Source: Diabrotica undecimpunctata (taxonomy: Eukaryota; Arthropoda; Insecta; Coleoptera; Chrysomelidae). From it: a DNA stretch of 64,000 nt. Of the stretch, positions 1-12,649 are shown piece after piece. Positions within the stretch are counted from its first letter, which is position 1; the number at the start of each line of letters is the position of its first letter. The notes under the pieces are model-generated. The model saw only the letters and a program-made list of their open reading frames with translations, had not been told where the DNA came from and searched no databases. Position numbers and translations under genes: made by a program. The DNA is taken from positions 72,248,160-72,312,159 of the forward strand of contig NC_092810.1 of NCBI RefSeq assembly GCF_040954645.1, written 5' to 3'.

Positions 1-1452
1 GAAGAATTGGGATCATAAAATTGAAATTTTTGAATCTCGGTATTATTCGGTGACCTCCGTGTGTCAAGTTGTCAAGTGTTCGGAAAGACGACGGAAAGAA
101 GGGGATTCTAGGTTTGACGGTGTTACTGAAAGGTTGGGCTAGATTAAAAACGGCATTTTGTTTTTTGCTTTTGCTGCTGTTCCCTGTGGGATCTGGACTA
201 GTCCGAACCGTGTGGATATTCAAGGGGATTTGCTGCCTTCGTGGAAGGGTTTTTTTGGAATATCCACAATTTCGCTAAAAAAAGCGGATCTACAGTACAC
301 GTGAATACCGGGAGTCGTATTTAGATCAAGAAATTAGCCTTAATCACGAGTCCAAATAGCCGACTACGCTTCGGTCCAATTTGGGATATTTCAAACCCCT
401 AATCTGGCTAAGAAGGGGTTGGTTTGTTTGTTTTTTTCTGCTTCTTCTTCTTCGTATTTTTCCGTCTGGCTGTAATTTTCAACTTTTCAACATTGTCACA
501 CAAGTCTATGTACAGCGACAATCGTATGGGATTTTGGATTGAAGACACGCTGAACTGTAACTGGAATTCCACGCGGTGAAGTATATGAAAATTCGAGGTA
601 TGGATCGATAATTAATTTTCAACGGAAGATTTAAGCACCGTCTAATTTGTTTACGGAATACAATAGTTTTTTTTTAAAGATTATTTGCTGTTAGTTTTTA
701 TTTTCATATTTACAAATACTTTAACAGTTTTTTTTAAAGATTATTTGCGGTTTATTTTATTAATTAAATATTTACACATACCTATTTTAATTTTGTAAAC
801 TGCGTCTAAGGGGGGGTTATATATTTGAGATTTATTTTTTTATATTATTTTCTGCGCACGCACTTGAGCTCACGTGGTGTCCTATTTGCGGTAATTATTT
901 TTTTTTGGTTGGTATTGAACCGCACACCCCTTAGCGTCCGGTACTTTTTATACGTCTTACCTTTCATTTTGTTCTGTTAAATAGAAATAACTTATGAATT
1001 TTTGTTAGGCAAGTAGAAGCCGCATTTTTATATTATTTTTTTATTAAGCCTATGGTAAAGTTAAATAATATTGTAATATGTATTTATTTTCAACTATCTT
1101 GGGAATCTATTTATTAAAATTGACTAAATTCTAATCTGACAATTTCATTTATTTTTTTTTATTTATTCAGGTTGTATACTGTTACTTAGTATTTTAGTAG
1201 TAAACCTATTGGTAAGTTGGTGGTTTATTGAATAGTAACGTAGGGAAGGCTGTGGGCCAATTTACCTGGCGCCCCTGATATAACTTCGGATTTTTTTGTT
1301 TTGTGGACCGCACGACCATCTCCACTGTTTTGTCTAGACGCGAGCCATTCCCAGACTGTCACCGTATAGTACTTTTCTTTCCGGGTGTACGTCTGATTTA
1401 TATTTGGTACATTTTGTAATTTTTTTATATAGATTCGGTTTTGTACGCCACA
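1..1452 (+). repeat. Left LTR of gypsy element A (partial)
   Basis: Nearly identical to 7800-9253. It ends in ..CCACA, giving the CA of the usual TG..CA LTR ends, and is followed by the primer-binding site. The beginning of the LTR is cut off by the window edge. Short ORFs inside it (for example around 69-278) lack an ATG and are not believed to be genes. Confidence 0.92.
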
Positions 1453-1457
1453 TATTT

Positions 1458-1475
1458 TGGCTCCCAACGTGGGGC
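1458..1475 (+). other. Primer-binding site of gypsy element A
   Basis: Five bases after the left LTR the sequence reads TGGCTCCCAACGTGGGGC. It starts with TGG, the complement of a tRNA 3' CCA end, and is of the TGGCnCCCAACGTGGGG type seen in many insect gypsy elements. I cannot name the tRNA without a search. The leader continues to the gag start at 2112. Confidence 0.75.
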
Positions 1476-2111
1476 CCTTAATTAATTAACCTTTTTTTTG
1501 TCAACCTCTTGTGTAGATTCCTTTTAATTAGTTAACCTAACGTGTTTGGGCTTTAATTGACTAACTTTGATTTATTTACTTTACCACTGGTTTTGCACTT
1601 AGTAGTAGTCTTAGAACTTCGTGTTTAGTGGAAGTATATGCCAAGAAGTGCTTACTAGTTTTTTTTTGTGTGACGTGAAGTTGGAAGAAGCCAAAAATGG
1701 AACTTAAAAGAAGATACTTTGAAGTGGTGTTGTGGAACTTAGAAGAATTATGGATATATTAGGACTTTGAAATATTTCTATTTCAGTTGGAGTTCAAATT
1801 TATTTTTTTGAGTAGTTGGACTTCGAAATTCTACATTGTGGTTCAACTTACTTATGTTAGGGAATGTAAAATCTTTTTTTGAGATTATGTTGTGACTTGT
1901 AATTTGTTCTGAAACAATGAAATTTTGAAAATCTTTTGTGAAATTTTATAGATTGAATAAAGCGACTATTACTTTTATTTTGCTTTTGGTTTGCTCCCAT
2001 TAATAAAGTAAACTGTACCTGTGTGTTAATATTTTTACTTATATCTTGATTTTGTTTGAATATTTGCTCCTTTCGGTTGATACATTTTTTTAAATTTTGA
2101 ACTTTGGCAAG

Positions 2112-3494
2112 ATGGTGCGAAAACTTGTACCCAACTACTTAAGGAAAGAGGAACTGGAATATGAACTCAAAATTCGTGGAGTGTCTACTGGCACTGTTGA
2201 GTCTATGAGGTCTAGTCTGTCTGATGCACTTAGTCGTGAGGCAGCAAATGAAAGCTTTAGATATCCTGAGCACCCATTCACCTTTTCACAGGATAAAACT
2301 GCAATCGAGACTAAACTTGCGGAGCTGAATACGGCTGTTGGAAAGTTTGCCGTAACTCCTACTTGTGCTGAGTCCTTGAGATTGCGGACACAGATTAACC
2401 ATGTCTTGGGGAGAATTGATCTTATGGTATTGCCAACAGGTGATGATGCAGACGCAGCCCAGGTTGTTAAGTCAGACTTTCTTGCTGAGATTTTGAAGTT
2501 GTCACAGGATTTACATGATAAGCAGCATCCAATCGGATCTGGTTCGGTACCAGTAGCGCTCGATGTGATTTCGGTTTTAAATCAGTCTTTTCAGGCAGGG
2601 GTAGGACAAGTTCATGCTTCTTCTCCTGGAGCGATGTCACAAGCTGGTAATAATGTTCTTTCAGGGTCTGTCTCTAGTTTTTCTTCTGGGATGATACTTC
2701 CCCATAAATGGGGAATAGAAAAGTTTTCAGGTTCTGCTAGGGGTATGTCTATTTCTGCATTTTTTGAGATGGTGAATGAATTGAGTCTCGCTCGTCATGT
2801 ACCAGATAGTATACTTTTGGAATCAGGTATAGATTTATTTTCGGATAAAGCCTATCAGTTTTATAAAGATGTTCGTCTACGTGTAGGGAGTTGGGCTGAA
2901 TTAGTTGAAGAGTTTCGTAGGGAGTACCTGTCAGCTCACCATAGGGAAGCGCTTTTTGAAGAGCTTCGGAGGAGAACTCAGCATTCGTCTGAGACTATTG
3001 GAGTTTACTTGGCAATAATGAATAGTTACTTTAATCGCTTGCGTTGTCATGTTCCAGAGGAAGTTAAATTGTCTATAGTTATTAGGAATTTGCATCCGTT
3101 CTATCAAGATAGATTACGTGATCCTTTGCCAGCTACCTTGGAGGAACTTCGTGTTCTATGTCGCAGTATGGAGGAAAGACGTGATTGTATTAGGAACTAT
3201 GTTGAACCGAATAGTAGGAAAATGAATACTTTGGAAAAGGACCTAGCTTATATCAGTGTGGATGCTGAAAGTTTTAGTAGTGTTAGTGAGGGTCCTGTTG
3301 CTTCATCCGAATCGGAGTCGGCTAAAGGAAAGTTTAGGACTTTAATCTGTTATCGTTGTAATCAGTCAGGCCATAAGGCAGTAGGGTGTCTAATGAAGAA
3401 GGAGGCTGTTCACTGTTTTAAGTGTAAGAAAGAAGGGTTTACAGTCAGAACTTGTCCTTCGTGTAATTCGGGAAACGGAAGGAAGCGCACCTAA
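2112..3494 (+). CDS. gag: Gag polyprotein of gypsy element A
   Basis: An open frame of 460 codons from ATG 2112. A start at 2097 would need TTG. The N-terminus is rich in charged helices, the middle has a retrotransposon-capsid-like stretch (around residues 195-370), and the end carries a CCHC zinc knuckle CYRCNQSGHKAVGC near residue 413. A second knuckle follows with Phe where His is expected (CFKCKKEGFTVRTC), so it may not bind zinc normally. Gag would form the virus-like particle and bind the element RNA. Protease follows in the -1 frame and overlaps the gag end, the usual gypsy arrangement for frameshift expression. I found no consensus slippery heptamer in phase. Confidence 0.9.
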   Translation: MVRKLVPNYLRKEELEYELKIRGVSTGTVESMRSSLSDALSREAANESFRYPEHPFTFSQDKTAIETKLAELNTAVGKFAVTPTCAESLRLRTQINHVLGRIDLMVLPTGDDADAAQVVKSDFLAEILKLSQDLHDKQHPIGSGSVPVALDVISVLNQSFQAGVGQVHASSPGAMSQAGNNVLSGSVSSFSSGMILPHKWGIEKFSGSARGMSISAFFEMVNELSLARHVPDSILLESGIDLFSDKAYQFYKDVRLRVGSWAELVEEFRREYLSAHHREALFEELRRRTQHSSETIGVYLAIMNSYFNRLRCHVPEEVKLSIVIRNLHPFYQDRLRDPLPATLEELRVLCRSMEERRDCIRNYVEPNSRKMNTLEKDLAYISVDAESFSSVSEGPVASSESESAKGKFRTLICYRCNQSGHKAVGCLMKKEAVHCFKCKKEGFTVRTCPSCNSGNGRKRT

Positions 3495-3496
3495 CT

Positions 3497-6400
3497 GGTC
3501 GAAGAGGTGTTGCCGACGTTGACTCGACCAACCTACGTCCTATTTTAGACTTTATTTTACATCATTCCGAAGGAGATGAACGTCCATATTTGAAAGTTAA
3601 AGTCTTAGGAAAGGAAATTTTGGGATTATTGGATTCTGGTGCTTCAAAGACCATTGTAGGAAGAACTGGTTGGAAATTTTTACAAAACTTGGGTTTAGAG
3701 TTGGATACTTCGAAGAAGACCGTTTGTAGAATGGTCAAATGTGTGAATCGTTGGGGGAATGTTTAGTACCTTTCATGGTTAGGGATCGCTTGCGTGTCTT
3801 GCCAGTATTAGTTATTTTGGACGTACCGCACATTCTGATTTTAGGATCTGATTTTTGGCGTGTTATGGGTATCGTTCCAGATTTGAGGCATAACGAATGG
3901 TATTTTTCGGACGCTCCAGCAATGGTAGGTTCAGTGGATCATCTCCGAGGTCAAACTATTTTGACCGATGCAGAGAACTCGCAATTGGAGGAAGTTATTA
4001 ATAGAAGTCGTGAACTAATGGGCACTTCTCTTGGTTGTACTGATGTCACTGAGCATGTGATTGTTTGTAAATCTGCACCCATAAAACAACGTTACTATCC
4101 TGTATCCCCAGTAATCCAAAGCCATATTGATAAAGAGCTAGAAGATATGTTGGCGAAAGGAGTAGTGGAGCGATCGAATAGTGCTTGGTCGTCCCCGATT
4201 CTCTTGGTGAAGAAAAAGGTTCCAGAAGGTTAAGAACCAAAATGGAGGTTGTGCGTAGACTATCGAAAGCTTAATGCCGTAACAGAGAGGGATGGCTACC
4301 CATTACCGTACATCTCTAATATTTTAAATAAATTGAAGAACGCGCATTATCTTTCCACCATAGACATTAGGTCGGCGTATTGGCAGGTACCTGTTGCTAA
4401 GGCTTCCAGGCCTTATACTGCTTTTACGGTTCCTGGTCGAGGTCTTTTTCAGTTTTGCAGAATGCCTTTTGGATTACATAATGCCCCGGCTACATGGCAG
4501 AGGTTGATAGATCGTGTCCTCGGTCCGGAGTTGGAACCCTATGTTTTTACTTACTTGGATGACGTGGTCATCGTGACAAAGTCTATTGAAGAACATGTAA
4601 GGATCTTAGAGGAAGTCTTTAGACGCTTGAGAGAAGCTAAGTTAACCGTTAGCTGGGATAAATGTCAATTTTGTAGACCGGAACTAAAGTATTTGGGTCA
4701 TGTGGTTGATAGGAATGGACTACATGTTGATGGTGATAAGGTCAAGGCTATGCTACGTATCCCAACACCCACATCCGTCAAGGAAGTTCGTAGCATCATA
4801 GGCACATTTTCCTGGTATCGAAGATTTATTCCTTCCTTTGCGACACTACTAGCTCCAATTACAGCGATATTGAAGAAAGGAAGAAAATTCAATTGGACCC
4901 CGAGTTGTGAAGAATCTTTTCAGAAAATAAAAGAATGTCTAGTTTCTGCTCCGATACTTAATTGTCCTGACTACAATTTGCCTTTTGTTGTCCAATGTGA
5001 TGCCTCAGGATATGGAGTGGGCGCCGTGTTATTGCAGCCAGGCCCGGATGGTGACGAAGTAATTAGTTTCCTGAGCAGATCACTAACGCGTCAAGAAAGG
5101 AATTTTTCCACGACGGAACGGGAATGTTTAGCTGTGTTATGGGCAGTCGAAAAACTGCGTCCTTATTTGGAGGGTGTTTCGTTTACGGTCGTGACTGATC
5201 ACGCATCCCTCGTATGGCTTCAAAATTTGAAGGATCCTACTGGAAGATTAGCTCGATGGGCGGTAAGATTGCAACAATATGACTTTAAGATTGTGCATCG
5301 GAAAGGAAAAGAACATGTTGTCCCCGATTTGTTATCTCGGTCAGTTCCCGTGCTTGATATGGTTGAAGAGGTTGTACCGCTTCCTAGTGGTGATAGTTGG
5401 TATGATAAACTTTGTAGAAAAATCGAGTCTAATCCCTTGAAGTATCCTCAGTGGAGAATGTCTGGTGGCAAACTTTATAAATACATCCGTCCCAGTCATG
5501 GATTTTTGGTCGAGGAAGTGGACAATTGGAAGGAAGTCGTTCCTAAGGGTCAACGATTGGAAGTGCTGAAGTTGTGTCATGATAGTCCTTTAGCAGGTCA
5601 TATGGGGATCCTGAAAACTTATAAGCGTATTAACGAGAAGTATTTTTGGCCGAAACTGCGGAGTGATGTGTCTCGTTACGTTGGACGTTGCTCACTGTGT
5701 GCCATGCATAAGGTGGAACAAGGTAAGCCCAAAGCCTTTATGACTCCTCAACCTAGAGCTACTCAACCATGGGAGATAGTAGCAACCGATCTTATGGGAC
5801 CTTTCCCAAGATCAACTCAAGGCTATAAGTTTATCTTAGTGGTAATGTATGTGTTTAGTAAATTTTCTTTGGTATTTCCGTTGCGATCCTCAAAAGCCGT
5901 GCATGTCGTTAAGAAAATAGAAGAAGAAGTTTTTCTCGTATTTGGAGTTCCACGTCTGTTACTATGTGATAATGGTGTCCAGTATACTTCGGGTATTTTC
6001 AAGAAAATGATGGAAACCTATGGTGTCTCAGTTCGTTATAATGCGTTGTATCATCCACAGTGCAATCCATCTGAACGCTATAACCGAACCCTTAAAACAA
6101 TGATGGCAACTTATATAGCTGACAACCATAGGAAGTGGGATGAAAATTTGGCCAAACTAGCATGTGCTACGCGCACTGCATACCACGAGTCGACTGGTCA
6201 AGATCCCTACTTCATAAATTTCGGTCGGAAGATGGTAGTGGATGGACGAGATTTTTCCCGAAAGGACAAACTCGGAGACCCGGAGGACGAAGTAGCTAAA
6301 ATGGGATATAATCGATCGCGTGGACTCCAGGAATTATTTGTTGATGTTAGAAAACGTTTAGATAAAGCTTCGGCTAAGTGTGAGAAGACCTATAATCTAC

Positions 6401-6642
6401 GGAGACGTCCAGAGGAATTTCAGCCCCATCAGTCAGTATGGCGGAGAAATTTTGTGTTGTCAGATGCCGCTAAATATTTCACGAAAAAGTTAGCTCCTAG
6501 ATGGATAGGACCCTACTTCGTGAAGAAGAAAGTTTCCCCCTGGACATATAGTTTAGAGGATGAAAATGGCAAGGATCAAGGTATTTGGAATATTAAGGAT
6601 TTAAGGATTAGTAACCCGACTGGTGATCCCGATAGGATTTAG
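3497..6642 (+). pseudogene. pol: Pol of gypsy element A, broken by one frameshift and one stop
   Basis: Domains in order: aspartic protease (DSGA at 3632), reverse transcriptase with YLDD (near 4554), RNase H (DASGYG near 4998), integrase zinc region (H..H..C..C near 5578-5705), integrase DDE core (TDLMG near 5790, CDNG near 5965, a Glu near 6073) and a C-terminal GPYF-type module near 6509. Two lesions are visible. The protease frame (-1 to gag) closes at 3764-3766, while the homologous protein continues in another frame that opens after 3729, so a one-base indel lies between 3730 and 3763. A TAA at 4231-4233 interrupts the frame at the start of reverse transcriptase. Everything from 4234 to 6642 is open. 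This copy is probably not autonomous unless the lesions are sequence errors. Confidence 0.9.
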
Positions 6643-7565
6643 GTCGGAGTAGAACGGACTAGCAAAAGTTTTGTCTAGTCTAAGTAAATTTAGTTAGTCT
6701 TCTGAAATTGGTTGTATTTATTTTTTTTTGTTGTGTCCGTGAAGGATGACTCAGTGATGGCTATGATCGGTTCTTAGGATGTATTTGGATGGTCAACCGA
6801 TTCGTTTTTTTTTGTGTTAGGTAGCCAATACGAAGTCGTGGGGTTGCGGTAGCCTTAATTTCTTTTGATTTATGGAATTGAATGTCACTTAGGTTTGGTC
6901 AGAAATATGTTGTCTTCGATGATATGGCGTTGGGATTTGTTTTGATGTTAGTAAGCCATTCTATTTAATTGGGATTTTTTCGAAGCCACATAATTATGTT
7001 TTGGTGAATCTTGTTGGATAATAGCTTAGTTTTGGATGATTCACTAAATTTCGTTGTATACGGATTTAAATTCTGAAAGACCTATCTCATTTTTATTTTA
7101 ATGAACAATTGGAATTACACTACTGTTTCGGTAGATGTTTCTCGCAGTATCAGTAAGAGTGGAATGGTGGAGAGTTTCTTATGGACTCATGTTATGCGAG
7201 GTATAGTGAAGTACTAGCGATGCCCCAGAGCTGGGAGGTCGCGAATAAGGGCAACATCCAGTAACCGACCAAATCAGTGTTGTCAGATTGACGTTGGAAT
7301 TTGAAACTATTCTACTTGATCTCATACGATGAGAGATGACTGTTGTGTGGAAGTGGAGTAAGTGTTGTAAGTAAGTTGTTGATTTGTGCGTGTGGTTTGA
7401 GATTGGTATGTCTTTCGTTGTCCAAGTACTTGCGCACGGTGAAGACGGTGTGGATGATGATTGTGTTGTGGACTTCGCTCGGAGTTTAGGTAGTGCGTCG
7501 CTAGCGCGAGGGAAAATTTTATTCGTCTAGTTTTTCCTCGTAAATTTTCCTCTGGGAAAGGGAGG
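6643..7565 (+). other. 3' noncoding region and polypurine tract of gypsy element A
   Basis: About 920 bp with no convincing ORF lie between the pol stop and the right LTR, where some insect gypsy elements carry env. None is seen. The purine run GGGAAAGGGAGG (7554-7565) abuts the LTR start TGTTGTTACG and is the expected plus-strand primer. Confidence 0.75.
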
Positions 7566-9253
7566 TGTTGTTACGTTCCAAATTTAAAGTAGAAAGTCCC
7601 ACCTCTATTTTATCAAAATTTAAATAATTCAGGGCGTGTAAGAGCGGTTGCCTATAATATATTATAAGCAAGGTGGCGAAAATAAAATTAGTAATTTTCA
7701 AATAGGGGTAATGTCTGGCAAATTGTGCTGAAGTTAAGGGAACACGTCCTCTTTTTTGTGAAGAAACTAATTTAGATCGTTCTTTCTAGAGTTATCTTGG
7801 AAGAATTGGGATCATAAAATTGAAATTTTTGAATCTCGGTATTATTCGGTGACCTCCGTGTGTCCAGTTGTCAAGTGTTTGGAAAGACGACGGAAAGAAG
7901 GGGATTCTAGGTTTGACGGTGTTACTGAAAGGTTGGGCTAGATTAAAAACGGCATTTTGTTTTTTGCTTTTGCTGCTGTTCCATGTGGGATCTGGACTAG
8001 TCCGAACCGTGTGGATATTCAAGGGGATTTGCTGCCTTCGTGGAAGGGTTTTTTTGGAATATCCACAATTTCGCTAAAAAAGCGGATCTACAGTACACGT
8101 GAATACCGGGAGTCGTATTTAGATCAAGAAATTAGCCTTAATCACGAGTCCAAATAGCCGACTACGCTTCGGTCCAATTTGGGATATTTCAAACCCCTAA
8201 TCTGGCTAAGAAGGGGTTGGTTTGTTTGTTTTTTTCTGCTTCTTCTTCTTCGTATTTTTCCGTCTGGCTGTAATTTTCAACTTTTCAACATTGTCACACA
8301 AGTCTATGTACAGCGACAATCGTATGGGATTTTGGATTGAAGACACGCTGAACTGTAACTGGAATTCCACGCGGTGAAGTATATGAAAATTCGAGGTATG
8401 GATCGATAATTAATTTTCAACGGAAGATTTAAGCACCGTCTAATTTGTTTACGGAATACAATAGTTTTTTTTTAAAGATTATTTGCTGTTAGTTTTTATT
8501 TTCATATTTACAAATACTTTAACAGTTTTTTTGTAAAGATTATTTGCGGTTTATTTTATTAATTAAATATTTACACATACCTATTTTAATTTTGTAAACT
8601 GCGCCTAAGGGGGGGTTATATATTTGAGATTTATTTTTTTATATTATTTTCTGCGCACGCACTTGAGCTCACGTGGTGTCCTATTTGCGGTAATTATTTT
8701 TTTTTTGGTTGGTATTGAACCGCACACCCCTTAGCGTCCGGTACTTTTTATACGTCTTACCTTTCATTTTGTTCTGTTAAATAGAAATAACTTATGAATT
8801 TTTGTTAGGCAAGTAGAAGCCGCATTTTTATATTATTTTTTTATTAAGCCTATGGTAAAGTTAAATAATATTGTAATATGTATTTATTTTCAACTATCTT
8901 GGGAATCTATTTATTAAAATTGACTAAATTCTAATCTGACAATTTCATTTATTTTTTTTTTATTTATTCAGGTTGTATACTGTTACTTAGTATTTTAGTA
9001 GTAAACCTATTGGTAAGTTGGTGGTTTATTGAATAGTAACGTAGGGAAGGCTGTGGGCCAATTTACCTGGCGCCCCTGATATAACTTCGGATTTTTTTGT
9101 TTTGTGGACCGCACGACCATCTCCACTGTTTTGTCTAGCCGCGAGCCATTCCCAGACTGTCACCGTATAGTACTTTTCTTTCCGGGTGTACGTCTGATTT
9201 ATATTTGGTACATTTTGTAATTTTTTTATATAGATTCGGTTTTGTACGCCACA
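7566..9253 (+). repeat. Right LTR of gypsy element A
   Basis: A complete LTR of about 1.69 kb from TGTTGTTACG (or TGTTACG, 3 bp later) after the polypurine tract to ..CGCCACA. Its 3' part matches the window start almost base for base. The target duplication cannot be checked because the left junction is outside the window. Confidence 0.9.
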
Positions 9254-12200
9254 ACTGACTTAAATTGAGGTCGTCTTCATTCTATGAAAATAAGAGAAAA
9301 ATTAAGTTCTCTCGCGGATTATGATAAAATATAACTGAAATTGTTAAATTTGGCAGAAATAGAATTAAAATCGAAGTAGATTCGGGACTGGTTGCAAATA
9401 AGCGAGTAGAAAAATATTTTTTGAAAAACATAATTTAGTTGCATTTATACTTAATTATTTAACAGAAAAAGGAAGTTTCGTTCGCGCTGTTGACACCACT
9501 TTAAGTGAAAATAAACTCCTAAATACTATTAAATCAAATGTAATGGTTAAAAAAGTCATAAGAATGACTAGATTAATACAAAAAGAGGGTATAACGGAGA
9601 GAGTTCCTAGACAGATGATTATTGTAACTTTTGTGGGCAAATTAATTGCCAATTTATCTACATTAATAAAGTTAGATGCCCGGTCGAGGTATTTATCAGT
9701 TCGGTCATGCAATGTTACCAGTGTTTGCGTTACGGTCATTCGGCTACTCAATGTAAATAAAAAAAGGTAAAAAAAAATGGGGGAATGAACAAAATAAAGA
9801 TTGTCCTGATAAATAACTTTTTGCATCCATTGTGAAAATTTTGGCCACGAGTCAATTTTCGGAGAATGTCCTGAATATATTAAACAGAGGAAAACTAAAG
9901 AAACTATGGCTAACTTGAACATTTCGTTTAAGGAAACTCTCCAGGTTATTCCAGCCTAGTTCAGAAGAATAGATTTGCACCGTTAATCAACTCTGACACG
10001 TAATTTTCCACACTAAAATTTGATTCTACTCGTCAGTTCAATTTCAACTCTACACTACTATTAATTTCCCTCTCCTATTTGTAGAGTTCCAGACTAATTT
10101 CTGTGCTGGTCCTGTATTCCAATTTGGATAACCTGAACCCGTAGATGAATTTAGTGATTTATCACTCAGCTTAGTGTTACTCTTAAAATTTTTATTAAAC
10201 AAAGTTTTCAAGATATTGTTAATGCTTCTCCAAACATTGCTTCTAATCTTCAATGTCTGTCAATCTTCAAGTCAATGACATTGAATTTTAAAACAAAGTT
10301 AAAGTTGTTAATAACGTTTTTACTTAAAATTCATGGCTATCAAAGGTATTATTATTCAGTGAAACATTTGATCACTTAACGCTAACAAATATTCTTTACA
10401 TCAGTTACTTCTTGAAGAGAATTTGGATATAGCAGTTTTATCGGAAACTTGGTCCAAACCCTCAGATAATGTTTGTTTTAGTAATTTTAATATAGTAAGT
10501 AAAAGCAAAGCTAACGAGTATGGCGAAATAGCAATACTTATTATGTCAACCTTTTTTCGCAAATTAACAATGACTATTATGGAGATTTTAATGCATTCCA
10601 CGGATTATGGGGATCAAATGCATGTTCTTCAGAGGTCAATATATTAGTAGAAGCCTTTGATTCTTTTTCTTATTTAATAATCGTAAACGATGGATCGGCT
10701 ACTAGGGCTACTACTCCAGGTTATGCCAAATCTGTTGTAGATCTCACCATTTTATCTTTCAATTTATGCTCAACTTTTGACTGAAATGTTATAAAAGATT
10801 CATATGGATCCGATCACTTTCCTATTCGAATGTCTATCATTAATATTAAAATAGAAAATACGAGTTTTATATCTACAGTTAAGTGGTCGATGTCTAATGC
10901 TAACTGGGAGCAATTCAGGCTTACCATAGAGGAAGCGTTCACATTGAAGCCAGTTATTAATAATGCTAACGAGATGATTTTATTCTTATTAGATTCTATT
11001 GCAAATGTAGCGAAAACTGCTGGTACTTTCCGCTTAAAAGCTAAATCGAGCTGGGTACAGTATTGCTCCTCTCTTAATAGGCAAACCCCTTTATCAGACA
11101 TTTGGAAAATGGTCAATAAAATTTAATCTCTGTTCATCTACCAATAAATATACCAGATAGTCATATCGATGTCCACTTTTTACTAACTTCTATCAATCCG
11201 AGTGAACTTACAGCAAACATTACAATTTCAAAAAATACATCTCCAGGTATGGACGTTATAAACTACCTCACGTTAACAAATCTTCCCGAAATTTCTATAT
11301 ATTTTCTATGCAAAATATTTAAAACAACTTTTTACTAAAAAGAGATAATTGTGATTCTCTTAAGCAATGCCTGGTCATTCATATACCTAAAATAAGCGAT
11401 CGTACTTCTTTCAAGACCTATTTCTCCGATGTCATGTCTACTAAAAACACTTGAACGGATCCTGAAAACTAGATTGGAATGGTGGTGTGAAAACAAAGGC
11501 ATATTCCCGGTAGCTCAGTTAGGCTTTCGGAGAAATAAAGGAACCATCGACTGTCTCTCACAATTAACTACTGATATCCAACTGCCCTACTTAAATAATA
11601 ATTATTTAGCAGTACTATTTCTAGATATTTTGGGTGCATATGATAACGTTATTTTGAACTTACTTTTCGAGAAACTAACACATATAGAAGTCCCAACTAG
11701 ATGTGCACAGGTATTGGTTAATCTATTTGTTAATAGACAAGTATTCATTTCAACTCATTATTTCATTCAAATATTCATTCACATCATTATAATATTGGTC
11801 CAAGGTTAGTTTATCAAGGTTTGCCGAAGGGATCTGTTCTTAGCCCTCTGTTATTTATGCTATATGCTATGGATCTACATGGTATGGGTATAAATTGTAA
11901 TAATTACGCCGATTACTGTCTTTACACTTCTAAAAATTCTTATCAGGAATGTATTGATTCTATAAAACGGATTATGTACAGTGCAAATATACTTTCTTAT
12001 CCAGGAGTTCGAACTCACGTCGAATAAATCTGCTGTGATGTTGTTTACTCGTCATCGCTTACCGAATATATCCAGTATTAGAATTGATAATCTAAGTATA
12101 CCTGTCCAAAAACACTATACTTATTTCGGAGTCACACTTGATACCAAATTAACATAGGAAGAACATACTATAACTTTTAATTAAATGCGAAAAAAGCCTA

Positions 12201-12589
12201 AATGTTTTAAAGGTAGTTAACCGTCAACAATGGAGCGCTGATCTTAAGGTTAATCTAATGTTTTATAGGGCATATACCAGGTCAATTCTTGACTATATTT
12301 ACTTTTTATATGGGTCTGCTACAAATACTAGACTTAAAAAATTAGACCGAATCCAGTACAAACCTCTGCGTTTGGTTTTAGGTGCACTTAAATCTACACC
12401 TACTGAAAATCTAGTAGCCGAATGTATGGAACCTCCATTACATTTAAGGCGTCTTTTTTTATCTGAAAAGTTTATCCTTAAATGTCAGGGTAATAACTAA
12501 ACCTACCTATTGCAAAAAATATCCGACATATCTGTGTCTAAATTAGTTGACAAATGGTGGCATAACAAAAACTTTAGCTTTAACTCTCT
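9254..12589 (+). pseudogene. Old jockey-clade LINE, part 1 (ORF1 to RT thumb)
   Basis: A decayed relative of the intact LINE at 55519-61267. From the gypsy LTR junction the sequence reads as mid-ORF1. It includes a CCHC knuckle CYQCLRYGHSATQC (near 9709-9750) and a second knuckle-like stretch near 9824-9875. ORF2 follows with an endonuclease motif (LSETW near 10440, GDFNAFHG near 10582, SYGSDH near 10803), reverse transcriptase pieces (11429-12027, including LGFRRNKGT and LPKGSVLSPLL; the YADD site has become YADY) and a post-RT region near 12258-12500. Many frameshifts and stops make it inactive. The 5' end must lie left of the gypsy insertion. Part 2 resumes at about 14756. Confidence 0.85.

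Positions 12590-12644
<55 letters not shown>
12590..12644. repeat. (TA)n microsatellite
   Basis: An uninterrupted TA array of about 50 bp at the point where the old jockey ORF2 is broken off. The Tyr/Ile ORFs across it are artefacts. Confidence 0.95.
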
Positions 12645-12646
<2 letters not shown>

Positions 12647-12649
12647 AGG

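Larger units (their letters stand above)
1..9253 (+). mobile_element. Ty3/gypsy LTR retrotransposon (element A)
   Basis: This is a nearly complete LTR retrotransposon: partial left LTR, primer-binding site, gag, protease, reverse transcriptase, RNase H, integrase, a long noncoding 3' region, polypurine tract and right LTR. About 234 bp of the left LTR lie outside the window, judged from the right copy. Over the shared ~1450 bp the LTRs differ by about five clear substitutions (near 65, 81, 184, 804 and 1337) plus a few homopolymer length changes, so the insertion is recent. There is no env gene after integrase. Sequence right of 9253 is the middle of a jockey-type LINE ORF1, so the element landed in an older LINE. 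Confidence 0.93.

Noticed and set aside
69..278. A 69-codon hydrophobic ORF repeated in both LTRs (69-278 and 7868-8077)
   Set aside because: It starts with TTG, has no relatives I know, and is duplicated only because it lies in the LTR.
3400..3494. Slippery site GGGTTTA for gypsy A gag/pro frameshift
   Set aside because: The heptamer is present but out of phase with the gag frame.
9455..9922. 155-codon minus-strand ORF
   Set aside because: It is antisense to the zinc-knuckle part of the decayed jockey ORF1.
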